Positions 24,781-36,221 of a stretch of 64,000 bases of DNA are shown here, in pieces (the first letter of the stretch is position 1; each line of letters starts with the position of its first letter). The stretch lies in the NCBI RefSeq assembly GCF_027409185.1, contig NC_084462.1, positions 185,756,071 through 185,820,070 on the forward strand, read 5' to 3'. Position numbers and translations under genes: made by a program. The notes beneath the pieces were generated by a model that worked only from the letters and a program-made list of their open reading frames with translations, did not search any database and was not told the DNA's origin. Source of the DNA: Cynocephalus volans. Lineage: Eukaryota > Chordata > Mammalia > Dermoptera > Cynocephalidae.

Positions 24781-26084
24781 GAAAAAATGTCAAAGAAAAA
24801 AATTTAAGGCCTAGAATAATAAAATTATAAATATTAAACTAGAAAAACAGGGGAGAAAACATTATTTTCCATTTATGCTGATCAGTGCTCAAAAGCTCTC
24901 AATAAAATCATGTTCAGCATTAGATCCTTTGATCACTGAACAAAGATAGTCTGGGAACTAAAGTTTAAAATGCACTAAAATAAATTTCTATGCTTTAAAA
25001 TAGCAACTCAAGTTGAATGGATGGGCTTGATGTTATGCAGGTCACCACCAGTAGGACATAGAGATCCTTCCCTTGGAACTTCTTGAGAAGCCACATGTGG
25101 ACCTGGGCACTAAGAGTGGGGCATTATCTTCCTGTTTCAACCTCCACTGCTGGTGGATACCCCTGAGAGGTTTGACTTATCTACACATCAGGGCGGTATC
25201 GACCTGTGGGACTCAAAGATCCCACTATAGTGAAGAAAGTTACGCATCACCTGAGAGCTGTTTCAGGTAAAGGTGGATCTTTTCCATACATAAATATCCA
25301 ATGCAATTGTCTATAAAATATGTTTTGGCCTGGGGGACATGAAAGGGAACAACAAAAATCCAGTCCAGTGTGTCCTTATATTTCTCTTTTCTTAGTTGGT
25401 TCCACACACGTCCACTCAGTCCACTCTGCCACAAAGGCCAGACTGACTCCTCTTTGTCACGGTGCATAGGTGCCATCTTAGCCTGAAAAGACATGAGTCA
25501 GTTACAGTCACTGGTAGAGAGACTCTCTTTATCAGCTGCTCCACAGTCATAAGTATCCGCATTAAGAAGACAACAAACATAGACTTGGATTAAGTGGAAC
25601 CACTTCTGTAGAAGGATTGTGAAGGCATAAATAAAAGTTTGCATTCAGTCACCACAAATGTGGCAAAAGCAATTAATCCTACTTCTACACCCTTGTTCCC
25701 TGACCCCTGTATTGTAACTATTGGGCCCAAGCCTCCCGGACTACCCACTGATTTGGACCATGTGCTGGACACTAGATTACAGTGAAATGCCTGTGATGGA
25801 ATTAATTTAGAGCTGAGAGTTTCTTCTGGAAGACGATGTCATAAAACATCCTCAGACACATCAATTTGGTTCTATTTTCAGAGACTTGAATTGGCCCTTC
25901 CAGTGTTCTATTAGTCTTTCTGCTTCTGGAAAAATCTCAGTGATGGATGACAACTTTAGCCCATGCATGTGTTCCCATGGCCTCACGTCCTATTCCTCAA
26001 CGACAACTAGTGTCCTTGGACTTAGGCAACATCCTGCAGGATCTCATATCAGAAACAGACATTCAGCATCAAGGACAGAGAAGG
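24781..26084. other. Interval with low-copy repeat related to 31590-32160 and 33540-33740
   Basis: About 25030-25480 is a diverged relative of 31590-32030, sharing the CCCACT...GAAGAAAGT..GCAT.ACCTGAG series. The stretch 25900-26075 is related to 33550-33725. On the minus strand 25240-25494 is open for 84 codons (contains LDWIFVVPFHVPQAKTYF) and may descend from a retroelement protein. I do not recognise it with confidence. Confidence 0.5.
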
Positions 26085-27470
26085 CACAAAGGTTGGTACA
26101 GAAATATGGATAGTCATATAAAATCAATGACCTCATTCCCTGGACCCACTGACTTAGCAGAACATGTTCTCCTATCACGAATGTGCTGATACTCTCACAT
26201 GTCAATGCATTCTGTTGGACTTTAAAATAAAAATTGCCCTGAAAAGTTGTGTCATAGATTATTAGAAAATTCCCTGAGAAGTTACAACATTAATTTTCAG
26301 GAAGTTGTGGAAAAATATCTGGACGTGATGGAAAAATATCCAGACAAGTATAAATGCCAGAAAATAACTAACCAAGGAGGTTATTTCAAGAAGATGAGTG
26401 TCCAGGGAGGACCAAAGCTACAAAGGCTTCCAAAGGGTGGTGAATACTGAGACCAAAGAAGAGCCATCAGATTTGTCATCTCAGAATGTTATTATACCAG
26501 TGAAAGTACAGAGTGGAATTGCTGGTGAGGACATAAATTAGAACAAGCCCAAGAGAGAGTGAAACATGTTATACCTGAAGACATGCTGGAAACTCACACT
26601 TTCAATTTCTGTATGAGGACCCAGAGGTACAGTTCTCCTAAATGGAGGGTTTTTATTTCGTAAGAATAATACCAAGCACGTGTTGTTAATAAAATCACTC
26701 AGGATATGCCCACATATAGGACTGCATAAGTGACAGTGGCACCCGGGTGTCACTCTGGACCACTCAGGCTATGTGATCATGCTGCGTTACTCAGAATCCT
26801 TTCCGTCTACCACAGATTGGGATACGGAAGCTCAAGTTTAAGGTCACTGTCTTACTCTATGAAGAAAAGAGGAACAAGAGGACACATACATTGAAAAAAC
26901 CTTCCAAAACTCACAATGTCCTTGTTCATCACAAATTTTTCAGTATACAGTCTAGATTTAATATTTGCACTTTTTTCTGTTTAGCAATTTGCCTGTGCAA
27001 TAAAGTTAATTGGTACTTTTAGAGAGTGTCAGTGAATATGTGTGTGTGTCTGTGTGTGTGGGTGTCAGATGGCATTATTTTAAAACATATATATTAAAAA
27101 TTATACTCACCTTAAAAATTCACATTTTTAATATATGTGCTACAATACCATCTATTCTATAAAACAAGACAATAATATATGTACTTTTCTGCAAAGACAG
27201 TTTTTGATTCAATGAATATCTGACATTTTTCAGATGGGTTTGTTTGCATTAAATGAATATAAAACTTTAACTGGCTCACGTAGAAAGTGGGAATCTTGGC
27301 TATTCTACATAATGGTTGGGTGTGGCATGCCTGGCATATAGCAGACTCTCAAACTCATATTATTATTATTATGGAGGAACACACTGCGGTACAGATGTAG
27401 TAATGATTTATTGCTTCACGTCTGATGGTCTTTATGTTGTTACACTTTACAGAAAATTATCACAACTTGT

Positions 27471-27929
27471 TGCGGGGGCACACCTGGGGTCCTTCGGCAG
27501 ACCCAGAAGGAGAAGGAGCTGACAGGATTACCCCTGGGGTGTTGGGACTGAGGGATCTTTGGGAAAAGTGAGCCTGCTGCCCACCCACCCAGCCCCGTGA
27601 AAGAGACACTCAGACGCGGCAGGGGTTCTGGCAGGGCAGTTCCACTTTATTGCCATTATGCTGCAATTTATATAAGCGAGTAAGTAGGGGCTTTCCATGA
27701 ACTAACCAATCAATTAAAGGATCACGCAGGCATGCATTTTGTTCTAACATGCTGAGCACAGCGATCACGCAGGGTTCACGAGTGTGGAAATACTGGAGGA
27801 CCAATAAAAGCCTTATGGAGCTATCTTGGGTTGCGCCTCCCCTACTTCCTGCGGGTGCCAACTTCATCCTCCACCCATAGGCACCATTTGGCTCACAGAT
27901 CATGTGTGCTCCTAAAAATGGGCCCAACG
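27471..27929 (-). mobile_element. Solo LTR, betaretrovirus-like (class II type), with 6-bp target duplication
   Basis: The 459-bp insert is flanked by ACTTGT at 27465-27470 and 27930-27935. The duplicate copy has a single uninterrupted ACTTGT at 1581-1586. On the minus strand it starts CGTTGGGCCC (TG changed to CG), has TTATATAAAT, then CAATAAAG, and ends CCCCCGCA. The 6-bp duplication suggests a class II retrovirus. No interior was found. Confidence 0.85.
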
Positions 27930-28862
27930 ACTTGTGTTCCATGAAAGGAATCTGTTCAAAAAAGTCTTGGAGTCACTGCTTCTTTGTGTTCTACTTGCCC
28001 TGCCAGGGGTGAAGAAAAGTAAATAAAAGCAAAAAGAAAAATTGTGTGCTTGGTTTAAATACACATTCTCTGCCCTTTGTCCAACTTCTCAAATAGAATA
28101 CTTAGATCCTTTGCATCTACTATATTTTATTTGCCTTTCTAAAAGCTTTTCCACTTTTAGATAATTCTTTCAGCCCTTCTTCAGCTCTATTCCATAACAT
28201 TGGAACTCACAGATATTTGATTTCATACATGGGCTCTGGTCACTGGAGACAACAGTTATATTGAGGGTGACCTGGACACCCAAAGCATCACTGTGCAACC
28301 ACAGCGTCTCATAGCTATGCCTACCAGTGTGTCCTGCAGGTGGTGGAGCCATCTGTACATTATATGGCATAAGTTACGTGAGTTGTTCTAGGTGTTGTGG
28401 GGTCATTAGCCACCTGTGCCTCCAACTTGCTGCAGGATTGACCTGCAGTAGTGCCTGAATTACATGGTTCTGCATGTGAGAGACACATGGGCTCAGCAGC
28501 ACAGTGAGGAAGCTGCAGGTGACCCACTTCAGGTGACCTATCCAGGTTGTCCATGAATGGAATGACACAAACGATGCACATTAGGAGACAATGTGGGTTG
28601 GATGTTTGACGATCAAATCTATTCGAGACCCTGAGGGGAAGAGGTAGTCTGTCTCAGTGAAGGTGTCCATGAAGGCACAAAAGCTTCTTCTCTGAGGTCA
28701 AAGAGTGTGAGCTTGGGACACAGAGCGACTGGACTATGCAGCTGTTTTTCTATGAGTGAAATTAGCTCCACAAAAGAAATGAGGAGAATCTTCAGGATGG
28801 TCTGTTTCTAGAGAATGAAACATGAGTTACAGGAACTCAGGAAGGAAATGACCCTAGTGAAT

Positions 28863-28881
28863 CTTTTTTTCATAGTTAATG

Positions 28882-28924
<43 letters not shown>

Positions 28925-29014
28925 GGTTATGAATATTCATGAGATACAGAGCTGATTGTCACCCCTCGTGCCCAAGACGTGAAGTCCAGATTCGTGCTGG
29001 CAGCATGTGCATTG
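28863..29014 (-). mobile_element. Short AT-tailed interspersed repeat, copy 1
   Basis: Absent from the partner duplicate. The core (28922-29014) contains ATGAATATTCATGAGATACA and CACCCCTCGTGCCCAAGACG on the plus strand. An (AT)n run at 28885-28921 and a poly-T lie at its low end. Relatives are at 38147-38248, 43797-43929 (opposite strand) and 45222-45387. The copy at 43797-43929 lies at the end of an L1, so these may be severely 5'-truncated L1 3' ends. Confidence 0.6.
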
Positions 29015-29256
29015 CCACATCTCATCTGCAAAATGACCACGTCAGATGCACCTTCATTACCCCTGAGGGCGTGAGGAATTAAAGACACAAATAACGAGCC
29101 ATAAAACGTCTCAGGGGACAGCTGAGAACGTGGAGAGTGGATGATTCCGTTAAACCCAACAGGAAGCTCAGGCCCCTCTGCACCTGCTCATGGAATCAGC
29201 CCTGAACTTGGTGGGTCCTGCGCACCCCATTGTGGCCCCGTGTGTCCCAGTAGGGA

Positions 29257-29295
29257 GTTTCGTGTCTGGGCTCCCACCGACGTCCCCTCACTGTG
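29257..29295 (-). promoter_or_regulatory. V4 recombination signal sequence (23-RSS)
   Basis: Perfect heptamer CACAGTG (29289-29295), a 23-bp spacer, and nonamer ACACGAAAC (29257-29265), which differs from V1 at two places. Confidence 0.88.
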
Positions 29296-29734
29296 TCTCT
29301 GGCACAGTCACACACGGCTGTGTCTGAGGCCTTCGGGCTGCTCCACTGCAGGTAGGCAGTGCTGGCAGAGTTGTCAGCAGAGAGGGTGACATGGCCTTGG
29401 AAGGACGGGCCATACCGTGTATCTGAATCACTAGGATCAATCCTCCCCACCCAGTCGAGACCTTGCCCTGGAGCCTGGTGCTCCCAGCTGATCCAGCAGC
29501 CACTGGTAAAGCTGTAACCAGAAGTCTCACAGGAGATCCTCAGGGACTCCCCGGGCCTTTTCACCTGTGCCCCAGACTGCACCAGCTGCACCTGGGCACA
29601 CGCACCTGTGTGGGAGATGCAGGACTCCGATCAGGGGTCCCCTCCTGCCCACTACCCTCTGTGACCCAAACTCTGTGCCTGGACAGAACTGGGAGAACAG
29701 CCAGGAGGAGGGCAAGGATGGTGGCAGACCCCTT
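29296..29734 (-). pseudogene. IGHV: V4: IGHV5-like (clan I) variable pseudogene
   Basis: The V exon 29296-29605 is open and reads [22 protein letters not shown], then [18 protein letters not shown] and [14 protein letters not shown], which is unmistakably IGHV5-type. Defects: the leader exon relic (29689-29734) has AAG (29732-29734) where ATG is expected; the donor position reads TTCTGT, not GT; FR2 has WEHQ in place of WVRQ; and the YYC motif before CDR3 reads CDC, adding a cysteine. An octamer-like ATGCAAAC lies at 29841-29848, about 107 bp upstream. The RSS looks usable, so this pseudogene could still rearrange or serve as a donor sequence, but it could not give a normal secreted chain. 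Its 3' flank belongs to the same duplicated block as the 3' flank of clan II gene V1. Confidence 0.92.
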
Positions 29735-29848
29735 CCTGGAGGAGGACAGAAGAGGACACACTGAGGACCCAGTTGGGCGGTGAGGGGGACTCCACTGTGG
29801 AGGGGAGCCCTGGGATTAAATGGAAAGTCACCCCTCTTGAGTTTGCAT

Positions 29849-30769
29849 ATTTACCACTCTGCCCTCCAGGGGATCAGCCCAAGGGTTTATAACCCAGAAC
29901 TCCCGGGGACCTGGAAGGAGTCTCATCTGAGCCTCATGTGACAGAGAGGATGATGTCACAGTCATACACAAACTTTGTACCTCACTCCTGGGCCCTGGAA
30001 TGCACAGAAGCGCAGGACTGAGAAATGCAATTGCTGGTGTCCACGGTGATCTCACCATGGGCGACTCTCACCAGGTGGTCCTCGCACTAGCATCACCTGT
30101 GAGTGTATTTGAGATGCAGAGTGTCAGTTCTACCTGTGAGAGGTGTCCAAATCATAATGGAGTCACTTGTGTTAAACAAACAAAACTGACAGAGCTGGGA
30201 AGGCTGTGAAGGGAGGGTGTTCATGCACACACACCTGGTAAGACAAATTACCACAAAGAACTGCACAACCGCAGCCTGTACAGAGGCCATCCCAGCCTTA
30301 CAGACACATCTGCAAGGACATCTGCCCAGCAACTTGCTGTCCAACCTCAGACTAGTGACACTCTTGTCATTGATCATGTAGACAAGCATAATTATACAAA
30401 ACAATTGCCGAACTCTCCATTTTTTTTCCTTTGAACACTTTGCCTTTATTTACATCCCTGAACATGCACATAGCTCCTATGACTCACATATGCCTTTCGT
30501 AATTTTCTGTTGCCAATTAAGTTATGATGCATTGGAGAGCCTCTGTCTGTTATTCAGGTTAACATTCCCAGGAGCCCTGAATCTGAGCCTCTGAGGTAGG
30601 ACCAGGCACCTGCAATATTATGTGTCCTGAAGGAGAGTCTTGTTGCACCAAAGGTTGTAAAGTACCCTACACTTAGAAACAGATTGTCTCTCAACATCCT
30701 CAGCCCATTAAAGGTCTGCATAAATACAACAGTATTATGTTTATATTACCGAATGGAAAATGTTTCTCT
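29849..30769. other. Non-genic interval upstream of V4
   Basis: No gene recognised. The open frame 30093-30404 on the minus strand has no family signature. Confidence 0.5.
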
Positions 30770-31127
30770 TATACTTATATGTTAAATTCCTAAAACCGTC
30801 ATCTCAGAATGTGGCTGTATTTAGAGATAGGTTCTCAAAAATTAATTAACATAAAATACCATAATTAAGGCAGCCTCTAATCTAAAATGACTGATGTGCT
30901 TATAAGAAAGGGAGATAAATACAGAGACATGTAGAGATAAAAGACCATGTGAAGACAGGAAAAATACAATTCCCAACGCAAAGAGAGAGACCTCAGAAGA
31001 AATCAAAATTTCTGACATCTGGATCTCAAATTCTTTTCTCCAGAATTGTGAAATTACTATATCTATGTATGTTTAGTTTAATTCCCCAAGTCTATGGTAC
31101 TTTGTTATGGCAGCCCTTGACAGCTAA
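30770..31127 (+). mobile_element. MaLR (MLT1-type) LTR remnant
   Basis: Follows the MLT1 LTR plan: CCTAAAACCGTCATCTCAGA near the start, then a GAAGACAGG block and a 3' end of TATGGTACTTTGTTATGGCAGCCC. Diverged and solo. Confidence 0.65.
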
Positions 31128-31589
31128 TACAGTCTCCATGTGTCAACTTGTAGCTCATGCGGAGTTGAATCCTTCACCCCTTACGAAGGATGATACATCG
31201 TGGGATGTGTTGGGTGCATGAATTCTGGGAAGGAGACAACCTTCAATATTGAAAGCAAGCACGGGTGGGACCATAATGTGCCTGGGGTGATGCACGTCTC
31301 AGAGTTTACCAGGTTTCACTTTTTCAAACTTTTGTAAGAAGAAATTTAAACAGCCTAAGATAGACCAAACATAAATATTTTAAAAAATGCATGCAGGACA
31401 GGAAAATGTTTATTTTCATAAGTGGTGATCTGAGCTCTTAATTTATTTATTTTTTTATTGTATATATTTATTTTAATGAATTGGTGTTTGTGCTTAGATC
31501 CTATAAGAAGGCTACTCCAGAGAGATTAAGTGTGAAAATGTACGGAAAGAATTTTTCATCTTTTTCAACGTCATGTCAATAGTGTATGA

Positions 31590-32160
31590 AGGAGCTTCAT
31601 TTTACGAAGGTCACTGCCAGTAGGAGGTAGAGCCCCACCCTTCAAGGTCTCTGGAGACTCCATGTAACGTCCTCGGGCCCTAGGAGTGGAGCATTTGCCT
31701 CCCTGCTTCTCCCTCTGATGTTGATGGTCATCCCTGGGAGGACTAAAGTCTCTACACTTCAGTGATTCATCAGACGTTCATCTTCAGAATCCCCACTGCA
31801 ATGAAGAAAGTCGCATGTCACCTGAGCTCTGTCCCAGCTGCAGGTGAATCACGTACGCTCAGAACTATCTAATGCAATGGCTGCTATAAGCTGTGTTGGC
31901 TCAGTGGACACGAATGGGATCAACAGGAACCCACTAGAGTGAGCCCTCGACGTCCACTTTGGATGATTTGATGCACAGAGTGCCATGCTCAGTCCACTTT
32001 CAATGAAGGCTTTGAAACAGCAGCCAGCCCCAATGTGCATGGAAGTCACCGTGTGAGAGTTTGTGGATCAGGCTTCACTGTCCACTCTGTAGCTGGACCC
32101 GTGGTCACCACTTGAAACTCGTCACTATTCCCTCTCATGTCCAGTCTAGATTCTTCTAAG
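31590..32160. repeat. Diverged low-copy repeat related to 25030-25480
   Basis: Shares a run of ordered short matches with 25030-25480, for example CACTGCCAGTAGGAGGTAGAG versus the CCAGTAGGACATAGAG type, and AATGAAGAAAGTCGCATGTC. Short frames are open here (31849-32049, 32219-32410, minus), but no protein family is recognised. Confidence 0.5.
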
Positions 32161-32755
32161 TCATGGCCAGCACTTTGGTGTTGGTGATGACTATGTGTTG
32201 CTTGGCTGGTGGGATGGCCTAGGCCTTGATCCCTAAGTTCCCATTGTCCTTGGAGACTTGGGCACTGTCAGATGTTTGATGCAGTTGCCCTAGACCATGT
32301 TGAATGTAATAGAAGAAATTCTCACACTCTGCATAGGTCAAGGTGACTCCTCTCTGTCTCTGCTGGTAGCAGCAACTTTTCCCCAAAGGAGACAAGTCAA
32401 ATACTTTCATCTATATATTAAAGATTTCTTTTTTTGTTGCTGCTGCACATTTATAGGAATTTTTATGACTTAGGCTGTCATCACCTCCTCAGACTCACTG
32501 AAATCCTTTTTGTCCCCAACTTATTTGAACGTTGCTTCCTGAGGACCAGTTCTCCTAACTGATCACAGCCTAAGGTTGTGGAGATAGGAAGAAAATTATG
32601 AAAAATAACTGTGCATCATAACCAAAGATGTGATGAGATAAAGTAATTGTACCTCTCAGCACTTATTTCTAGATACATGAGTCCTAAATCCCGGGATGCA
32701 GAGACCTATAAAGTCCATCACTTTGAGTCAGTCACATGCAGAAATCTCAAAGTCA

Positions 32756-33421
32756 GGTGGGACTGCAAAATGGCGCAGCCTCTATGGAAAATGGTATGGA
32801 GGTTCCTCAAACAATTGCAGATAGATCTACCATATGACCCAGCTATCCCACTGTTGGGAATATACCCAGAGGAATGGAAATCATCAAGTTGAAGGTATAC
32901 CTGTTCCCCAATGTTCATCGCAGCACTCTTTACAATAGCCAGAGTTGGAACCAGCCCAAATGTCCATCATCAGATGAGTGGATACGGAAAATGTGGTACA
33001 TCTACACAATGGAATACTACTCAGCTATAAAACCGAATGAAATACTGCCATTTGCAACAACAAGGATGGACCTTGAGAGAATTATATTAAGTGAAACAAG
33101 TCAGGCACAGAAAGAGAAATACCACATGTTCTCACTTATTGGTGGGAGCTAAAAATTAATATATAAATTCACAAACACACACACACACAAAAAAAAAAAA
33201 AAAACAGGGGGGGGATGAAGCTATCACAACCACAATTACTTGAAGATGATACGACAAGCAAACAGAAAGGACATTGTGGGGGGTAGGGGGGAGGGAGAAG
33301 GGAGGGAGTTTTGGTGATGGGGAGCAATAATCAGCCACAATGTATATCGACAAAATAAAATTAAAAAAAAAAAAACTTTAAAGAAAAATAAATGTTAGTA
33401 TCTTTAAAGTTGAAAAAAAAA
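32756..33421 (+). mobile_element. 5'-truncated L1 with 14-bp target duplication and double poly-A
   Basis: Insert of 666 bp flanked by AAATCTCAAAGTCA at 32742-32755 and 33422-33435. The L1 ORF2 end is readable (32874-33152), followed by the 3'UTR and a first poly-A at 33362-33374. About 37 bases of non-L1 sequence and a second poly-A then precede the duplication, the pattern of a short 3' transduction. Confidence 0.9.
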
Positions 33422-33435
33422 AAATCTCAAAGTCA

Positions 33436-33877
33436 CAGTCCTCCTAAAGTGGAATTTTGTTTAGGACTTAGATTGCCTTTTGTTAAATATGTAGTAATAA
33501 AACATTTGGTGTCAAACCCACAGACATCCGTCTTTAAACATTATATCATCCCATCTATTCTATCAGGGTTTTTGCTTCTGGGAAAATCTGAAGGATGCAG
33601 GATCACTGGACCCTGTGCTCCTGTCCTCCTGGTCACACCTTCCTTCCCTCAACAACAGCCTGATTTCTAAGTCACTGACAGCATCAGGAAGGTTCTCATT
33701 TCAGGGACTCATGTGTTCAGGACCTTAGACAGTAGTTCTGAAAGGTTGCCTGCTGTAGTAAAGTGAACAGACTTTAGGACGTGGGTAAACTGTGGATTGG
33801 ATGCATTGCTGCCTCTCAACTGTGCTTAAGGTCTGAAGTAAACAACTTGCCACCATGTTAATAAAGGGTGTCTTGTT
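33436..33877. other. Interval with repeat related to 25900-26075
   Basis: 33550-33725 is a diverged relative of 25900-26075. No gene recognised. Confidence 0.45.
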
Positions 33878-34235
33878 CCATTCTGCCTGCTATAACAAAA
33901 TACCAGAAACTGGTAACTTGTAGTCAACAGAAATTTATTTCTCAGAGTTTTGGTGGCTGAGAAGTCCAAGATCAAGCTGCTGGAAGATTCAGTGTTTGCT
34001 GAGGGCTTACACTGCTTTACAAATGGTGCGTCCACAATGTGTCTCACATGGCAAAGATCCAAGGTATGTCCCTTCAATGACATTTGCAAGGACACCAATT
34101 CCATTCATGAGAGCTCACCCTAATGAGCAAACCACCTCCAAATGCATCCAACTCCTAATAGCATCTCATTGAGGGTTAGGTTTCAACATATGGATATTTA
34201 GGGGAAAAAACACTCATTCAGATAATTACAATGAG
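33878..34235 (-). mobile_element. MaLR (MLT1-type) LTR
   Basis: On the plus strand it reads as a reversed MLT1 LTR: CTATAACAAAATACCAGAAAC, AACAGAAATTTATTTCTCAG and AAGTCCAAGATCAAG, ending in GGGTTAGGTTTCAACATATG. Confidence 0.75.
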
Positions 34236-34342
34236 TATCTTCATGGAATGATGTCAGATGCACAAATAATGGTGATATCTATCACTATGGCCTCAGACAC
34301 TCAGTGGGAGTAGAACTGAAGACAAAAACCCATTTATTCTGA

Positions 34343-35310
34343 CACATGTTACGTGACAGCAAGGCAGACTTTATGCAGGGTGACTACAATGGTTTTGCAG
34401 TAGAGGAGAGAGATTGAGCTCAACCTAAAATATGACATGAACAAGTGGGTATCTATAGACAAAAAGCACTGTGGGGATCGATGGTAGAAAATTACTAAGA
34501 GGAAGCATCGAGGTAAGTGGAATTCTGTGTATAAAGGTGTGTCAGAGTTTTTGTTGGAGGCAGGCAAAAGTGGTCAGACAGCCCCTGGGGATGCTGGGGC
34601 TGGCGGATCCTGCATGGATATCAGGAGTGATCTAATATCAGAGGTGGGAAATTCTGGCTAAATGACTCTTCAGGATACTTACAAAAATTGGGCAATGCCG
34701 AGACTGACAGGGAAGTCCAAGATTTGAGAACTGTTTGAGAAAAGGAATCGTGAGAGACTGGATAATGTTTAGCCAAAAGGAGCCTCTTTGCCAGGAGCTA
34801 CGTCACCCTTGTTGGGAGGATTCCCTGCTCAGCCTGCGTGAGTGAAGCTGTCGGAATCCCTGGTATGAGCCCAATCCAATTTATGGCAACAGAACTGTTA
34901 AATGAAAATTATTATGACACTTGCTGAAAATGGCAGGAAAGACTTTATTCAATAATATTGCAGTACAAGAGAGAGATTGAACTCAACTCTGAATGCTGCA
35001 GAAACAAATGGATATTTGTATTCAATGGAAAGACTGCAGCAGTGAATGGAAAATTGCTAAGAGTGACTAGGAATCATGTGTTGAGGAGAAGGAGGTAATT
35101 GGAACACGGGCGTAGCAGGATTCTCTTCTAAAACTTGACTTAGTAGAACACGGGTGAGGACTAGTCATGAAGAGGCCTCCATGGAGACTAACTAGAGGTT
35201 GGTTAAGGAGGAAGTCCTTGCGGACTCCTAAGGGGCAAAAATCCCAGGGCCTGGTCACACTCCCATGGAGACGTGTGCCTGTCAGAGGTCTGAGGTCATG
35301 AGCTCTAAAT
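34343..35310 (-). repeat. Two tandem diverged LTR-like segments
   Basis: About 34343-34560 and 34900-35110 are related: each has an AGACTTTAT or TAGACTTTAT-type complement of a poly-A signal (ATAAAGTCT), then a GAGAGAGATTGA block and a GAAAATTACTAAGAG / GAAAATTGCTAAGAG block. This looks like two LTR copies or a local duplication. The element family is unknown. Confidence 0.45.
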
Positions 35311-35697
35311 GTGTACAGAGTGCCACAAGGGAAGAAAAGCTTAAGAGAAATAACTCCCAGTCCAGGATGACAGGAATCCTCAGGAAGTTATTTTTGCCAA
35401 GAAAGAGCAGCCATGGAGGAACCTGTCAAGGAAAAGGAACCTGGAGATTAGTCACATCTCACCTACAGAGAGTTACTTCCTTTTTCTTTGTTTCCAGTGA
35501 AATGCGAGAAATTAGAGTCACATGGAACAAAGCCAGCTGTGTCCCTGTGAGGTATGTAAACATTAGGACAAAAGAGGAAATCCCTCATCTCACCAGGTAA
35601 CCCCTCCACATTCTCTCTCTGCACCTGCTGCTGCCCTGAGCCAAGGTGCTGCGTGAGCCCTGAGCACCCCCTGCAGACCCACTCTCTCCTGTCCTCT
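35311..35697. other. 3' flank of V5
   Basis: No gene recognised. It contains the IGHV4-type 3' flank (CAGGTGCAGAGAG complement near 35615-35630). The overlapping frames at 35265-35600 and 35463-35705 have no signature. Confidence 0.5.
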
Positions 35698-36103
35698 GTG
35701 GCCATGGAACCCAGATGCTTGGAGAACTGGTTCTTGGATGTGTCTCATGTGATGGAGATACAGCTCTTGAGGAATGTGTTATACGTTGTGCTGCCACCAT
35801 AACTCATTTGTTCCATCCTCTCAAGCCCCTTCCAGGGGTCCGGAGGATCCTGCTTCAGTAACAACCACTGGTTGTGATGGAGAATCCAGAGACAGTGCTG
35901 GTGAGGGAGAGGGTCTGCGAGGGCTTCACCAGTCCTAGGCTTGACTTTTGCAGCTGCATCTGGGACAGGACACCTGGAGACAAGGACATCAATTTTCTTA
36001 GTTCTTGTGCAGTCACAACCATCCTACAGACTTTTGCCTGTCATCTGAGTCAATCACCTTGGGGAGCTGTCACTTGACAAAGGAGAAGTCTCGGCAGACT
36101 TAT
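35698..36103 (-). pseudogene. IGHV: V5: IGHV4-like pseudogene lacking FR3 end and RSS
   Basis: Leader relic 36058-36103 (ATA at 36101-36103 where ATG is expected; donor GTGATT) and truncated V exon up to 35973 (acceptor AG intact). FR1 is readable ([11 protein letters not shown]), but the first core Cys is Ser. FR2 is frameshifted, and a stop follows near the CDR2 start. The FR3 sequence runs GACACATCCAAGAACCAGTT and then jumps from the EDT codons straight into 3' flank. The second Cys, heptamer, spacer and nonamer are thus gone. A perfect octamer remains at 36214-36221. This is a dead gene. Confidence 0.9.
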
Positions 36104-36213
36104 CTTTCCCTAATCCATCACTTTGCCTTCTGAAGAGACCTCAGCTCTCTCTGAAGACAGAGTTTGAGCTTCCACAGCCCAAGAGTTTATTTTACCCTAG
36201 AGTTTGGAAGAAA

Positions 36214-36221
36214 ATTTGCAT
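36214..36221 (-). promoter_or_regulatory. V5 promoter octamer ATGCAAAT
   Basis: A perfect octamer about 111 bp upstream of the V5 start-codon position. It is retained although the gene has lost its RSS. Confidence 0.85.

Larger units (their letters stand above)
26085..29295. repeat. Right copy of the segmental duplication (partner 1-2796)
   Basis: Co-linear with 1-2796. Insertions found only here are a 459-bp solo LTR (27471-27929) and a short AT-tailed element (28863-29014). The right end includes the 3' flank and RSS of V4. Similarity to the partner ends in the last codons of the V exon. Confidence 0.85.
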
